Source: Kiritimatiellota bacterium (GTDB lineage: Bacteria > Verrucomicrobiota > Kiritimatiellia > JAAZAB01). Taken from it: DNA of 64,000 nt. Positions within the stretch are counted from its first letter, which is position 1; every line of letters starts with the position of its first letter. The notes under the pieces are model-generated. The model saw nothing but the letters and a program-made list of their open reading frames with translations. It ran no database searches and had not been told where the DNA came from. This document shows, one piece after another, positions 51,461 to 61,000 of this stretch. Where the stretch lies: positions 1 through 64,000 of the forward strand of contig JAPLSY010000029.1 of assembly GCA_026398415.1 (NCBI GenBank), in the 5' to 3' direction. The position numbers and the translations under genes were made by a program.

Positions 51461-52471
51461 ATGAATATTCTTTATCATCTTACCTCGCCGGCTCCGCCCA
51501 TCCCGGGCACGGATGCCGTATTCCAGGAGATCGAGACCCTGCGTCGCCGGTTTGGCGGCAAATGCCTCCAGCTTTATCCGCTACGCCGGCCCAGCCGGAT
51601 ATTTCCAAAACAACTTTACGGCCTTCACCAGCTTCGCGCCCTGCGCCGGCTGGAGCCGGCGGTGGACCTGCACCATTTGTATTACGCCACGCTCTATCCG
51701 TTTCCCTGGTTGCGCGCGCTCCACAAGCCGCTGATTTATTCGGTTGTGACGGGCGTGGGCTCACACCTCGAGCGCGGGCGTACCGATTGGCTGAAAAATG
51801 TCCATACCATTGTCTCGTGCAATCCGCGGGATGAAGCCGCGCTCCGGGCGTTGCGCCCGGCGCGCTACAGGATCATTCGACCGGGCATTGCCGTGGAGCG
51901 GTTCAGTCCGGTGCCTATTCCGCTCCGGAACGAACTGGTCCTGCTGGTGGGTTCCGCGCCCTGGATTCACCGGCAGTTCCAGACGAAGGGCATAGACTTG
52001 CTTCTGGATGTCGTCGGGTCCTTGCCTTTGCGCCTGGTGTTCCTGTGGCGCGGGCTCCTGCGCGACGAGCTTCAGCGCCATATCGTGCGGCGCGGACTGA
52101 CCCGGCGCGTGGAAATAATTAATGAAGCAACGGACGTCAACCGGGTGCTGGCGCGTGTGCATGCCACGGTGGTTTTGGCGGAAACAGACAAGCTGGTCAA
52201 GGCCTATCCCCACTCCCTGATGGAATCACTCTCCGCCGGCAAGCCGGTGTTGGTCAGCGGATGCGTTCCGATGGCTGATTACGTGATGGAGGCGCAATGC
52301 GGGGAGGTTGTGCCTCGCCTCACGCCGGATGACCTGCGTGCGGCAATTCAAAGGCTTATGGGCAATTATGGTGAGTGCCAGACAAAAGCCCTGGCGCGGG
52401 GCCGCGCCGATTTTGCGCTTGCACCCATGCTGGAGGCCTATGGCGAGGTGTATGCGGAGGCCGGCGCTTAA
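51461..52471 (+). CDS. family 4-like glycosyltransferase (GT-B)
   Basis: The 336-residue enzyme has an N-terminal Rossmann-like half and a C-terminal half with LVLLVGSAPW, KGIDLLLDVV, VEIINEATDVNRVLARVHAT and YPHSLMESLSAGKPVLVS, which carry the GT-B/GT4 signature (E-x7-E region with GKPVLVS). It probably adds a hexose to the growing polymer on the cytoplasmic side. It follows two GT2 genes. Confidence 0.88.
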   Translation: MNILYHLTSPAPPIPGTDAVFQEIETLRRRFGGKCLQLYPLRRPSRIFPKQLYGLHQLRALRRLEPAVDLHHLYYATLYPFPWLRALHKPLIYSVVTGVGSHLERGRTDWLKNVHTIVSCNPRDEAALRALRPARYRIIRPGIAVERFSPVPIPLRNELVLLVGSAPWIHRQFQTKGIDLLLDVVGSLPLRLVFLWRGLLRDELQRHIVRRGLTRRVEIINEATDVNRVLARVHATVVLAETDKLVKAYPHSLMESLSAGKPVLVSGCVPMADYVMEAQCGEVVPRLTPDDLRAAIQRLMGNYGECQTKALARGRADFALAPMLEAYGEVYAEAGA

Positions 52472-52737
52472 TGTTTGCCACGGCTTGGGCAAATCGCGGA
52501 AAGTATTGATGACACAAGTATGTTAAGGCGGGCTAAGCGCCCGCAACCCAATGATGTTTCATTCCAGGCAGTGTGACAAATTTGGTTCGCAAAAGCCGTC
52601 GGCGATTTTGGGCCGCCTGCGGGCTTGCCGTGTTTGCGCATACACGAGTATCGTAATTTGGGGCAAACATCTTGATCGACTTTTGGTGAAATGTTAAAGT
52701 GACCCGGATTACTGAATGCTTCTGGTAGTAGGCCCTT
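52472..52737. other. intergenic stretch with one weak hairpin
   Basis: A stem GCGGGC/GCCCGC (52528-52533 with 52539-52544) lacks a T-run and may be a weak terminator. Otherwise I see no gene, and no clear promoter hexamers for the next gene. Confidence 0.5.
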
Positions 52738-54255
52738 ATGAATCAATGGGAACGGATTACGGTCGTATGTGCGCAAGGGACCCGGTGGGTTCCGATGGTT
52801 TTATTCATGTTGTCCTTGGGCCTGACCTTGGGATTTCACGGGAAAGCTTACGATGATGCCTATATTACCTACCGTTGCGCCCGCCATCTTACAGAAGGGC
52901 ACGGGCTGAGTTACAATATCGGCGAAGCCATTTCGGCCACTACGACACCCCTGCTGGCCATTCTCCTTGCGGGATTGGGGCGATGGTCATCGCCCGAATG
53001 GATTCCCGCTTGGGGCGGTGTCCTTTCCGGTCTGTCGTTATTCGCTTTGACCGGGTTGATCTGGATGCATGCCCGTCGGGAAAACCAGGTTTGGGTTGGC
53101 ATGGTGGCTGTGGCTTGGCTTTTTACCTGTCCGTTTCTGGAAACCGTGTGGGGGGGCGAGAGTCTATTGGCCTTGGCATTATCTTTGGGGGCCTTTTATC
53201 TGTATTTCGAGCATCGCCATGCGCTGGCGGCCGTCCTATGTTTCCTGGCCTTTCTAACCCGGGGAGAGGGGCTTATTCCGTTTGGCGTCATGGTTGCGCA
53301 TAAACTCTGGAAGGAAAAGCGCATTGCGTGGGAAATGATCGGAATATTCGTGCTTATGATGATGGCTTGGTGGTTTGTGGCGCCGCGATTGGGGACGAGT
53401 TTTATGCCGAAAACGCTTGCCGTCAAAATGGCACAGATGCAGTCGGGTGCCTGGGGGCCGTTTGTGAAGACCACGTTGGATTGGTACCGGGCTTACCTGA
53501 TCGGAAGTCCAGCTTTTCCCGGCATTCGACCCCATCCGATTTGGGCGATGCTTCCCCTTTTGGCGGTGGGAGGCGGGCTGGCCTGGCTGGTCCGGCCTTC
53601 CGAGCGATGGGGCTGGATTCTGCTTTGGTTGGCCCTCTATGTTGCCGGCTATTCCATCTTGGCGGTGCCGTTTTATACCTGGTATTCGTTCCCCATTTTT
53701 CTGGCGGTCGCACTTCTGGCCGGCATCGGGCATCAGGGTGTCGTAGAAGGTTTGGCGCGACTACGCCGGATTCCGGCTTCGTTGCGCATAGGGATGGGGT
53801 GGGGCTATGGTCTTTTTTTACTCCTTGCTTTTGGGGTGGGCGCACAATCCGTCATTCAATCGATGTGGGCGCCCCCTTCCCCGGCGCAAAGGCTCTACAC
53901 TCGGGCTGGCCTCTGGCTGCGCGCGAACAGCGCGCCGGCGGCCAGTGTCGGGTTTTTTGAAATCGGATTCGTGGGTTATTATTCCGACCGCCGCATGGTC
54001 GATCCTGTCGGACTGGTCAATCCTGACGTGGTGCCGCATGTGGCGCGCGGCGATTTTACCTGGGCTTTGCGGCACTACCAGCCCGACTATATTGTTTTAA
54101 CACCGGTTCGATGGCAGGATCGGATCGGGCGCATTCGGGATGAGAATGATTTCAAAGCGCACTACGAACTTGTCGCCGCTTTGGAAGAACCCGGCTATTT
54201 TGATTCACCATTGGCGATTTACAAAAAGAGCGCTCACCCACCCCCTGGATTGTAA
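52738..54255 (+). CDS. polytopic GT-C-like membrane protein (mannosyltransferase/ArnT-related)
   Basis: The 505-residue protein has about ten membrane helices. The first extracytoplasmic loop has the acidic-pair signature AYDDAYITYRCARHLTEGHG and NIGEAISATTTPL, the usual GT-C active-site region of lipid-linked glycosyltransferases. It ends in a soluble domain (about 395-500). It probably adds a sugar from a polyprenyl carrier in the periplasm. A strong terminator follows. Confidence 0.85.
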   Translation: MNQWERITVVCAQGTRWVPMVLFMLSLGLTLGFHGKAYDDAYITYRCARHLTEGHGLSYNIGEAISATTTPLLAILLAGLGRWSSPEWIPAWGGVLSGLSLFALTGLIWMHARRENQVWVGMVAVAWLFTCPFLETVWGGESLLALALSLGAFYLYFEHRHALAAVLCFLAFLTRGEGLIPFGVMVAHKLWKEKRIAWEMIGIFVLMMMAWWFVAPRLGTSFMPKTLAVKMAQMQSGAWGPFVKTTLDWYRAYLIGSPAFPGIRPHPIWAMLPLLAVGGGLAWLVRPSERWGWILLWLALYVAGYSILAVPFYTWYSFPIFLAVALLAGIGHQGVVEGLARLRRIPASLRIGMGWGYGLFLLLAFGVGAQSVIQSMWAPPSPAQRLYTRAGLWLRANSAPAASVGFFEIGFVGYYSDRRMVDPVGLVNPDVVPHVARGDFTWALRHYQPDYIVLTPVRWQDRIGRIRDENDFKAHYELVAALEEPGYFDSPLAIYKKSAHPPPGL

Positions 54256-54285
54256 TTTTTCAATAACCAGGGCGCTTTTTATTGC
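54243..54285 (+). terminator. rho-independent terminator after the GT-C-like gene
   Basis: CCCTGGATTG and CAATAACCAGGG pair around TAATTTTT, followed by CGCTTTTTATTG. Confidence 0.7.
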
Positions 54286-54310
54286 AATCAAGTAACAAAA
54301 GCTTCGGTTT

Positions 54311-56143
54311 TTACCACGGCTTGGGCGAATAGCGGGCTAAAGCATAGATGGTGGAATAGATATTGGCGGGCACCGCGGTCGGTCCGCCGAAGAAGCCACT
54401 GACCTGTGTCCGGCCATCCACATCGACAGGGCCCGTATTATAGATAATGGTCCACTCGCCGGTGACGTAATTATACACGGTGTTGTCGTCAAATCCATTG
54501 CCGTCATAATCACCTGCGGGAACAGGCAACGTCTTGCCGTATACGCCCTCATTAAACGCGGTGCGATAGGGAATGCACCATGTCGTTGTTGTGATTTTAT
54601 ACACACACAGGCCGTCAGTATAAGCCGACTCGTCCGATTGCTCTGAGTATTTACCTGGCGCAGGCAAGGAACCCGTGGACCCCCAGGTGTAGTATTGCCC
54701 TCCAATACCGACATAAAAGATAGACCAGCCCGAATCCTCCATGGATTGACCCCGGTAATAATAACATAGGTCGTCCACGCCGTCCTGGTTGTAGTCGAAT
54801 GGCATCGGCAGGATCGTATAAGTGTGCGAAGAATCCCATGGCCCTATATAGCCTAGATGCCCCCACGTGCACGAGCCAAAGCCATTGCTTAAAGAGTAAA
54901 TGGACCATACGCCGGTAAAGGGATCATACACGCCCAGGTCGGTGACGCGGTCCCCGTCGTAATCGGCCGGCACCGGCCACGTGCCGGGTTGGCCGAAATT
55001 GGCCTCGCCTTCCATGCCGCCACTGAGCTTGCCGTACCAATTGCCCGTGGTGGAATCGAAGACCATAAAGTCGGTCTTGCCGTCGCCATCGTAATCGCCG
55101 GGCGCGGGCAGGCAGTTTTCACTGCCCCAGGTAATAACGTTAGTGAATACCCTGCTACCGGATAGATAGACCCACCACTGTCCCGATGCCGGGTAATAGA
55201 TCGCCAAGTCGGTCTTACAGTCGCCATCAAAATCGTTATAGACTTTTAGGGGTTTAGCTTTTAATGCCAAAATGTGCCAATCACCAGCCGCAATGGCAAC
55301 CACGCCGTTTTGCCCGAGCACCGGCACGTCGCACTGGTTATGCAAATCGTATCCCCATGCGATCACCTTGCCATTCTTCAGCGCCAGACTGTAATATCTA
55401 CCACCCGCAATGGCGCTGACCCCGCTTAGCGCTTCCGCCGGCACATCGCACTGGCCGTAGTCATTATTATATCCCCATGCGATTACCTTGCCATCCTTCA
55501 GCGCCAGATTGTGATATCCACCACACGCAATGGCGCTGACCCCGCTTAGCGCTTCCGCCGGCACATAGTTAGTGGCTCCCCATGCGATTACCTTGCCATC
55601 CTTCAAAGCCAGACTTTGAATCTCACCACACGCAATGGCGCTCACATTGCTTAGCGCCTCTGCCGGCACATTGCATTGGCCGTAATTATTGGTTCCCCAT
55701 ACGATTACCTTGCCATCCTTCAAAGCCAGACTTTGAAGCGCACCACACGCAATGGCGCTTACCCCGCTTAGCGCCTCCGCCGGCACATCGCACTGGCCGT
55801 CAGCATTGGTTCCCCATGCGATTACCTTGCCATCCTTCAGTGCCAAATTGTGCAAAGTTCGACACGCAATGGCGCTGACCCCGCTTAGCGCTTCCGCCGG
55901 CACATAGTCGCTGGCTCCCCATGCGATCACCTTGCCATCCTTCAGCGCCAGACTGTAAGTCTCACCACCCGCAATGTTGGTTACCCCGCTTAGCGCTTCC
56001 GCCGGCACATCGCACTGGTCATGCAAATTATATCCCCATGCGATCACTTGGCCGCCGGCATAGGAATTATACGCAAATAGAAACGCCAGGCAAAACCCGG
56101 CAAGCGCCAGGAATCGCGATGCAAAGATATGTTGAGCATTCAT
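54311..56143 (-). CDS. secreted RCC1-repeat + FG-GAP-repeat protein
   Basis: The 610-residue protein has a signal peptide (RFLALAGFCLAFLFAYNSYA) and two repeat domains. The first, about 30-310, has about eight RCC1-type repeats of about 36 residues (GKVIAWGTNADGQCDVPAEA, then LSGVSAIACG and LALKD). The second, about 310-600, has about six FG-GAP repeats with DYDGDGKTD loops. RCC1 repeats form a beta-propeller usually linked with binding to partners. It is presumably a surface or extracellular binding protein. ATG 56143 follows AAGGAAG at 6 bases. It sits in the middle of the polysaccharide locus. Confidence 0.88.
   Translation of the reverse strand: MNAQHIFASRFLALAGFCLAFLFAYNSYAGGQVIAWGYNLHDQCDVPAEALSGVTNIAGGETYSLALKDGKVIAWGASDYVPAEALSGVSAIACRTLHNLALKDGKVIAWGTNADGQCDVPAEALSGVSAIACGALQSLALKDGKVIVWGTNNYGQCNVPAEALSNVSAIACGEIQSLALKDGKVIAWGATNYVPAEALSGVSAIACGGYHNLALKDGKVIAWGYNNDYGQCDVPAEALSGVSAIAGGRYYSLALKNGKVIAWGYDLHNQCDVPVLGQNGVVAIAAGDWHILALKAKPLKVYNDFDGDCKTDLAIYYPASGQWWVYLSGSRVFTNVITWGSENCLPAPGDYDGDGKTDFMVFDSTTGNWYGKLSGGMEGEANFGQPGTWPVPADYDGDRVTDLGVYDPFTGVWSIYSLSNGFGSCTWGHLGYIGPWDSSHTYTILPMPFDYNQDGVDDLCYYYRGQSMEDSGWSIFYVGIGGQYYTWGSTGSLPAPGKYSEQSDESAYTDGLCVYKITTTTWCIPYRTAFNEGVYGKTLPVPAGDYDGNGFDDNTVYNYVTGEWTIIYNTGPVDVDGRTQVSGFFGGPTAVPANIYSTIYALARYSPKPW
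55380..56030. repeat. tandem coding repeats of the RCC1 part (about 110 bp)
   Basis: CGCTTAGCGCTTCCGCCGGC and ATTACCTTGCCATCCTTCA recur at about 105-120-base spacing. Two unit lengths alternate, because the CDVP box is missing from some units. Confidence 0.75.
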
Positions 56144-56578
56144 GTGTGACTTCCTTTGCTTATCAATTCTTATAATTACTTATACCAAACAATATGTATA
56201 CAAGCAACAACTATGCCAAAATGCGTATAAAAACTTAATAATGCTACAATATGGCGCCATGAGCCTATTCTACCGATTGGACTTGACGACTTGCTTGGGC
56301 GAAATGCTCTCTTTTGGGCGTAGCGCTTCGGAGAAGCCTGGTTGGCATAGCCCTGAAGCGCTCTTGCCCGGACTACTGTTTGTTAAGTTAAATTGTAATG
56401 GCAATGGCTTTCATTGTCATTATTGACAATCTTGGAATATATGTAAGCAGTGAATTACAGCAGCGGTGATCTTTATTGTCATTATGCCGATTCGACCTGC
56501 GCTTGTTTCGTTTTGACCATCGTTGTATACTTACAGTTTGCTGGGTTAGATAAAACACTATTCGTTCGGCAGGAAATG
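56144..56578. other. 435-bp divergent intergenic region, A+T-rich
   Basis: The region lies between two divergent genes. It holds several A+T-rich stretches (AATTCTTATAATTACTTATA) that could carry both promoters, plus one palindromic-word patch near 56315-56385 (GGCGTAGCGCTTCGGAGAAG) like the insert in the glycosyltransferase at 49.8 kb. I see no convincing gene. Confidence 0.5.
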
Positions 56579-59020
56579 ATGAATAGACTCCTAATCATAC
56601 TGGGGATTACTGTTTATGCGATTTTCGGTTTGCCGAAGTACGGTTACGCCTCGGAGAGTTCGTCTCTGGAGCTGACGGTGATCGGCCAACACAACAACAC
56701 GGGAGCCGTTCATCAAATAATCGCACGGCAATACACGGAAATTCTCGGGCGCCAACCCGATGCCTATGGTCTTGCCACGTACACAAAAGCTCTTCTTTAT
56801 GAGGGCAAGGATGAAAAGTGGCTGCATGAAGTGCTTTCTAAATCGCCGGAGCATCAGAAGATATTGCTACTACGAAGACTGGAGAAGAAACGACAGACGA
56901 ATCTGATCCTGGCGGGAATAATGGCGCTTATCGCATTGCCGTTTGTAATCTGGACTGCAAGGAGGGGGTGGCTCCAGGCAGGTTCTACTTGGTGTTCTTC
57001 CATAGTAGCAAATAAAATATCCCAGCTTGTGACGCCTGTCGCGCGACTGCTGTTTAGACGACGCTACCTTGTGATTGCAGTGCTATTTTGCGCAGGTGTC
57101 ATCTTCGAGCTGCATGGATATTCCATCGGTATGTGGGACACATTTATTAAAGAGAAGACACCCGACTATTCATATTTCAGCATTGGGAACAGCCGGGCCA
57201 TACGCTCCGACGAGTGGCTTCTGTCAACTCCATGGTGCATTGCCCAAACACAGACAACTCCGCGTTTTCCCAGTCTCAATACCAACCTCTACTCCAGCGG
57301 CATGTACATGGGACTATCCACGCCTAATTGTCCTGTTCTGGACATCACGGCAATTGGCCAGTTCCATAATTGGGGCTTTTTCCTGTTTGGGGGCGCGCGC
57401 GGTCTTGCATGGAGCTGGTGGGTCCGCTATCTGGGGATCTTTCTATTGGCAATCGAGTTCTTTCTGCTTGTCGCCGGCAATAACAAGGTGTTGGCATTCG
57501 CCGGCGCTCTCTCGGTCACACTTGCCTCGCCAACTCAGTGGTGGGATACGACCATGCCATATCACCTGCTCTATTTTTTTGGATTTTCCGTTGCTTGCTG
57601 GCACTTCATTCATGCCGGAAGCACGACGAAGGCTGCGCTCTTCGCTGCCATTTGTGTGGTGTTCTTCTGTTCTTTTGTGCTTGCCTTCTATCCGCCATTC
57701 CAGCTTCCGTTTCTTGTCATGTTGCTGGCGGTCTGCAGTTGCTTCTGCCGGTCATATCCGCGCCGCCTGTTTGCTACGTCACGTCTGGCATTGACGGTGG
57801 TAGGAATCCTTGTGGCGGCCTTTGTGCTTTGGTGGTTTGCAGTCGACAACCGGGACGGTATTGAACGTATTGCTAACACGGCTTATCCCGGCGCACGCTT
57901 CTTTACCGGAGGCCATTGGTCAAACTTGGCAAACGTGCTAAACCCCATGCTGAGCATATATTTTCCGTTCAGGGATGCGACATTCTCAAATAACTGCGAA
58001 CTGAGCATGTTTATAACACCATTACCCGCACTGCTGATCGTTGCCCCGTGGCTCTTCTACCGCGTTAAACCAAGCATGGAAAAGCGCGTGTTCTGCGCCT
58101 TTCTTGTTGTGGGAACCGTCTTGGTCTGTTGGTGTCTTTTTCAATTCCCCGACTTTCTGGCCAGAAACAGCCTGCTATTCATGATCAATTCGAACCGCGC
58201 GTTCGTGACGGCTAGCTTCGCACTGCAACTGGCGGGCATATCCGGCATCTTTCTCATGAAACAAGACGGCCTGTCCCTGAACCGCGCCGTATCAACTGTC
58301 ATCTCAGGAATAGCGGCTTTGACGTTCGTATCCTATGCCTTCCTGAACGAACCAGCCAAGGGTTACTTTTTCCCAATGGCGGTTTCGCTGACGGGCATCT
58401 TTATGATTGCCTATTCAGCAACTCTTTTCGGGCTGCTCAACTACGGTCTGCTGCGGGGGCGTGTCTGTATCTTTGTCGGCGCTCTTGTTCTTTATGCGCT
58501 TCCTGCCGGCTGTACGGTACACCCGCTCAGCAGCGGAATCAGTCCCATCATGGACAAGAAGCTGGCAGTCGTGAGCCGGCGGATACAAAGCGCGAATCCA
58601 TCGGCAAGGTGGATCGAAATAGGTCGCAGACGGACCATCTCACAATACCTTACCGCTATCGGATTGCCCGTAATAACGGGTGTTCATTGCATACCGGATG
58701 TCGGACTCTGGCGGCGTTTTGATCCGGATGGCAAGTATGAGAGGGGTTACAATCGGTATGCCCATGTCACCGCAAGTTTGACAGATGACGGCCCCCGCAT
58801 TGAGAATCAAGGGACAGACCACGTTCATTGCTCGTTTCGCCCGGCAGACCTTCTCAAGATCCCGGGGCTGACCTTCGTCGTTTCTCCTTGGGAGTTGACG
58901 CCTTCCCGCTTCGAATTGTTGGAACACATGGAAATCGACAAGCTCTACATCTACCGGCTTAGGGCGGAGCACGAGGAAGATGGCCGACATGAGGGTGACA
59001 ACCACTCAGTTGAGGATTGA
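56579..59020 (+). CDS. DUF4214-domain polytopic membrane protein
   Basis: From ATG 56579 the 813-residue protein has a signal segment (LLIILGITVYAIFGLPKYG), a DUF4214 unit (about 40-90; IARQYTEILGRQPDAYGLAT), a second membrane helix (about 100-118) and then about twelve more helices with a long C-terminal soluble domain. The body resembles YfhO/GT-C-type membrane proteins, which modify glycans with lipid-linked sugars, although no catalytic motif was recognised. DUF4214 is usually in secreted or S-layer-type proteins. A GT-C-like fold plus a DUF4214 anchor is unusual. The base composition looks lower in GC than neighbours. Confidence 0.65.
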   Translation: MNRLLIILGITVYAIFGLPKYGYASESSSLELTVIGQHNNTGAVHQIIARQYTEILGRQPDAYGLATYTKALLYEGKDEKWLHEVLSKSPEHQKILLLRRLEKKRQTNLILAGIMALIALPFVIWTARRGWLQAGSTWCSSIVANKISQLVTPVARLLFRRRYLVIAVLFCAGVIFELHGYSIGMWDTFIKEKTPDYSYFSIGNSRAIRSDEWLLSTPWCIAQTQTTPRFPSLNTNLYSSGMYMGLSTPNCPVLDITAIGQFHNWGFFLFGGARGLAWSWWVRYLGIFLLAIEFFLLVAGNNKVLAFAGALSVTLASPTQWWDTTMPYHLLYFFGFSVACWHFIHAGSTTKAALFAAICVVFFCSFVLAFYPPFQLPFLVMLLAVCSCFCRSYPRRLFATSRLALTVVGILVAAFVLWWFAVDNRDGIERIANTAYPGARFFTGGHWSNLANVLNPMLSIYFPFRDATFSNNCELSMFITPLPALLIVAPWLFYRVKPSMEKRVFCAFLVVGTVLVCWCLFQFPDFLARNSLLFMINSNRAFVTASFALQLAGISGIFLMKQDGLSLNRAVSTVISGIAALTFVSYAFLNEPAKGYFFPMAVSLTGIFMIAYSATLFGLLNYGLLRGRVCIFVGALVLYALPAGCTVHPLSSGISPIMDKKLAVVSRRIQSANPSARWIEIGRRRTISQYLTAIGLPVITGVHCIPDVGLWRRFDPDGKYERGYNRYAHVTASLTDDGPRIENQGTDHVHCSFRPADLLKIPGLTFVVSPWELTPSRFELLEHMEIDKLYIYRLRAEHEEDGRHEGDNHSVED

Positions 59021-59103
59021 CGTCACTTGCGGAAATAAGGGTCTCGACAAGTGATAAATTTAAGCAACTTTCCTAACAATATCCATTCAGATCGGCGACC
59101 GCA

Positions 59104-59949
59104 TTAGCCTGTTCCGGTCCGCAAAAACTCCGCCAAAGCCTCCTGCCACGAGCGGATGGGAGCATCCAGGATGGACTGGATTTTGGCCGTGTCGAACGAC
59201 GAATTTTTGGGACGGAGGGCAAAAGTCGGAAAGGCCTCACTGGTGCAGGGCGTGATCTTGGTCGGCAAGGTTAACTGTGCGGCGATGAACCGGGCCACCT
59301 CAAAGCGGGAAGCATAACCGGAGTTGGCAAAATGATAAAGCCCCTCGCGGCGACCACGGATCAGGACGGCGATGGCTTGGGCCATGTCTGCCGTCCAGGT
59401 CGGCGCACCAACCTGGTCTTCAACCACCTTCAATTCCGCGCCGGTCCGGGCGCGTTCTTGAATCTTGCCGATAAAGTTAATGCCGTGGCTTCCGTAACTC
59501 CATTGCACGCGCAAGATGGCGTACGCACAGGCGGAGTGCTGGAGCGCCCGTTCGCCTTCCAGCTTGGACCGGCCGTAAGCGTTAATCGGGTTAGGCGGAT
59601 CGGTCTCGACGTAAGGCCGTGTTTGGCGGCCGTCGAAAACAAAATCGGTGGAAATGTGGACGACGAACGCGCCGCGCGCTTTAGCCGCCGCGCCTAATGC
59701 GCCCACCGCCCGGCCGTTTACCGCCAAAGCAGTGTCGAAGCGCTTCTCGGCCTGGTCCACGTTCGTGAAGGCCGCGCAGTTGACGATGACCTGTGCGCCG
59801 TCCAAGGCGTGCGCGAGGTGGTCGGCTTTGGTGAGGTCGAACTCCGGCAGATCCAGGATGCGAACGGAATGTCCGGCCTGGACCAAGACTGGCGCCAAGT
59901 CCGAGCCCAGCATGCCGCGTCCGCCCAGAATGGTGATCAATTCGGACAT
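59104..59949 (-). CDS. rfbD: dTDP-4-dehydrorhamnose reductase RfbD/RmlD
   Basis: This short-chain dehydrogenase/reductase makes dTDP-L-rhamnose in the last step of the pathway. The 281-residue protein has ILGGRGMLGSDL, NCAAFTNVDQAEK, HISTDFVFDG and the catalytic YGRSKLEGER, and then the family's QVGAPTW and GLYHFANSGYASR. It is last in the minus-strand set rfbC-rfbA-rfbD. Confidence 0.94.
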   Translation of the reverse strand: MSELITILGGRGMLGSDLAPVLVQAGHSVRILDLPEFDLTKADHLAHALDGAQVIVNCAAFTNVDQAEKRFDTALAVNGRAVGALGAAAKARGAFVVHISTDFVFDGRQTRPYVETDPPNPINAYGRSKLEGERALQHSACAYAILRVQWSYGSHGINFIGKIQERARTGAELKVVEDQVGAPTWTADMAQAIAVLIRGRREGLYHFANSGYASRFEVARFIAAQLTLPTKITPCTSEAFPTFALRPKNSSFDTAKIQSILDAPIRSWQEALAEFLRTGTG

Positions 59950-59980
59950 GATTTGTCTTGGATATTAATTGCTCAGGTAT

Positions 59981-60091
59981 TTAGGCTGTAGACTGTTAGG
60001 AAGAGGCCATTTTCGTGCTGTATGTTCAGCTCATGCTTGACGATTCGAGACAGTCAATTCCTGTCGTATTGCCTAACAGCCTACAGCCTAA
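59981..60091. repeat. 111-bp foldback element with 20-bp ends (W6)
   Basis: TTAGGCTGTAGACTGTTAGG (59981-60000) and CCTAACAGCCTACAGCCTAA (60072-60091) are inverted repeats with one mismatch, around 71 bases without an ORF. It lies in the rfbA-rfbD gap. A further half-copy, CCGCTACAGCC, follows. Confidence 0.7.
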
Positions 60092-60133
60092 ACCGCTACA
60101 GCCTTGGCTTCGTGAGTAATCACGTGGCCAAGA

Positions 60134-60862
60134 TCATGCCTTCGGCGGATGCTGGGCGACCAGGCTGTTGACGTGTGCCAGCGACTGGAATGTGCCGGCG
60201 TCGCTCCACCAGCCGGACATGCGGTCGAAGTGCAATTCGCCACGTTTAATATAGGCATTGTTAACGTCCGTAATTTCCAGCTCGCCCCGGGCGCTCGGTT
60301 GACAGGCGCGGATGATGTCGAAAACCTGGGAATCGTAAAAATAAATCCCGGTTACGGCGATATGGGATTTCGGCTTTTTCGGTTTTTCCTCGATGGACAG
60401 CACGCGGTCACCGTCAACTTCCGCCACGCCAAAGCGCTCCGGATCGCTGACTTCCTTGCCGATGATCCGGGCGCCTTTCCGCTGGGCGCGGAAGGCGTCG
60501 GCATACGGGCGCAGGGCATCCTCAAAAATGTTGTCGCCCAGAATTACCGCAATGGGATCGCCATGCGCAAAATTTTCAGCCAGGCTCAGGGCCTGGGCGA
60601 TGCCGCCGGCCTCGTCCTGAACTTTATATGTGAACCGGCAGTGAAAATCGTGGCCGGAGCCGAGCAGGTTGACCATGTCACCCATGTGCTCGGTGCCGGT
60701 CACGATCAAAATCTCTTCGATGCCGGCGCCGATCAGCTTTTCGATAGGGGAATATATCATGGGCTTTTGCCCGACCGGCAGAAGATGCTTGTTCGTGACC
60801 TTGGTCAGCGGCATCAACCGCGATCCGGTCCCACCCGCGAGGACAATGCCTTTAAGATTCAT
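60134..60862 (-). CDS. rfbA: glucose-1-phosphate thymidylyltransferase RfbA/RmlA (short form)
   Basis: RmlA makes dTDP-glucose from dTTP and glucose-1-phosphate, the first step of rhamnose synthesis. The 242-residue protein has the nucleotide-binding VLAGGTGSRLMPLTKVTNK, PMIYSPIEKLIGAGI, GDNIFEDALRPYADAF, EVDGDRVLSIEEKP and GIYFYDSQVF. It is shorter than the usual 290-residue form and is the short nucleotidyltransferase group, so another sugar nucleotide is not excluded, but the neighbours rfbC, rfbD and rfbB support dTDP-glucose. Confidence 0.92.
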   Translation of the reverse strand: MNLKGIVLAGGTGSRLMPLTKVTNKHLLPVGQKPMIYSPIEKLIGAGIEEILIVTGTEHMGDMVNLLGSGHDFHCRFTYKVQDEAGGIAQALSLAENFAHGDPIAVILGDNIFEDALRPYADAFRAQRKGARIIGKEVSDPERFGVAEVDGDRVLSIEEKPKKPKSHIAVTGIYFYDSQVFDIIRACQPSARGELEITDVNNAYIKRGELHFDRMSGWWSDAGTFQSLAHVNSLVAQHPPKA

Positions 60863-60904
60863 GCTGCACCCCGTTTTTTTTAAGAAGTGATTAATGATCA
60901 GTTC

Positions 60905-61000
60905 GCAGAATTGCTGATTTTCGATTTCCGATTGCTGATTTCTGACATCGGGCTTTTGTGTTCTCCGTTGTCTGGCGTCTGTCTTCCCGCCTTCAGCCTA
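60905..61000. repeat. W1 + W2 word repeats at the rfbC 3' end
   Basis: GATTTCCGATTGCTGATTTC (W1) is followed by CTCCGTTGTCTGGCGTCTGT (W2) and CTTCAGCCTACGGTCC. The stop codon of rfbC is inside the last word (CCGTAGGCTGAAGG on the minus strand). Confidence 0.6.
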
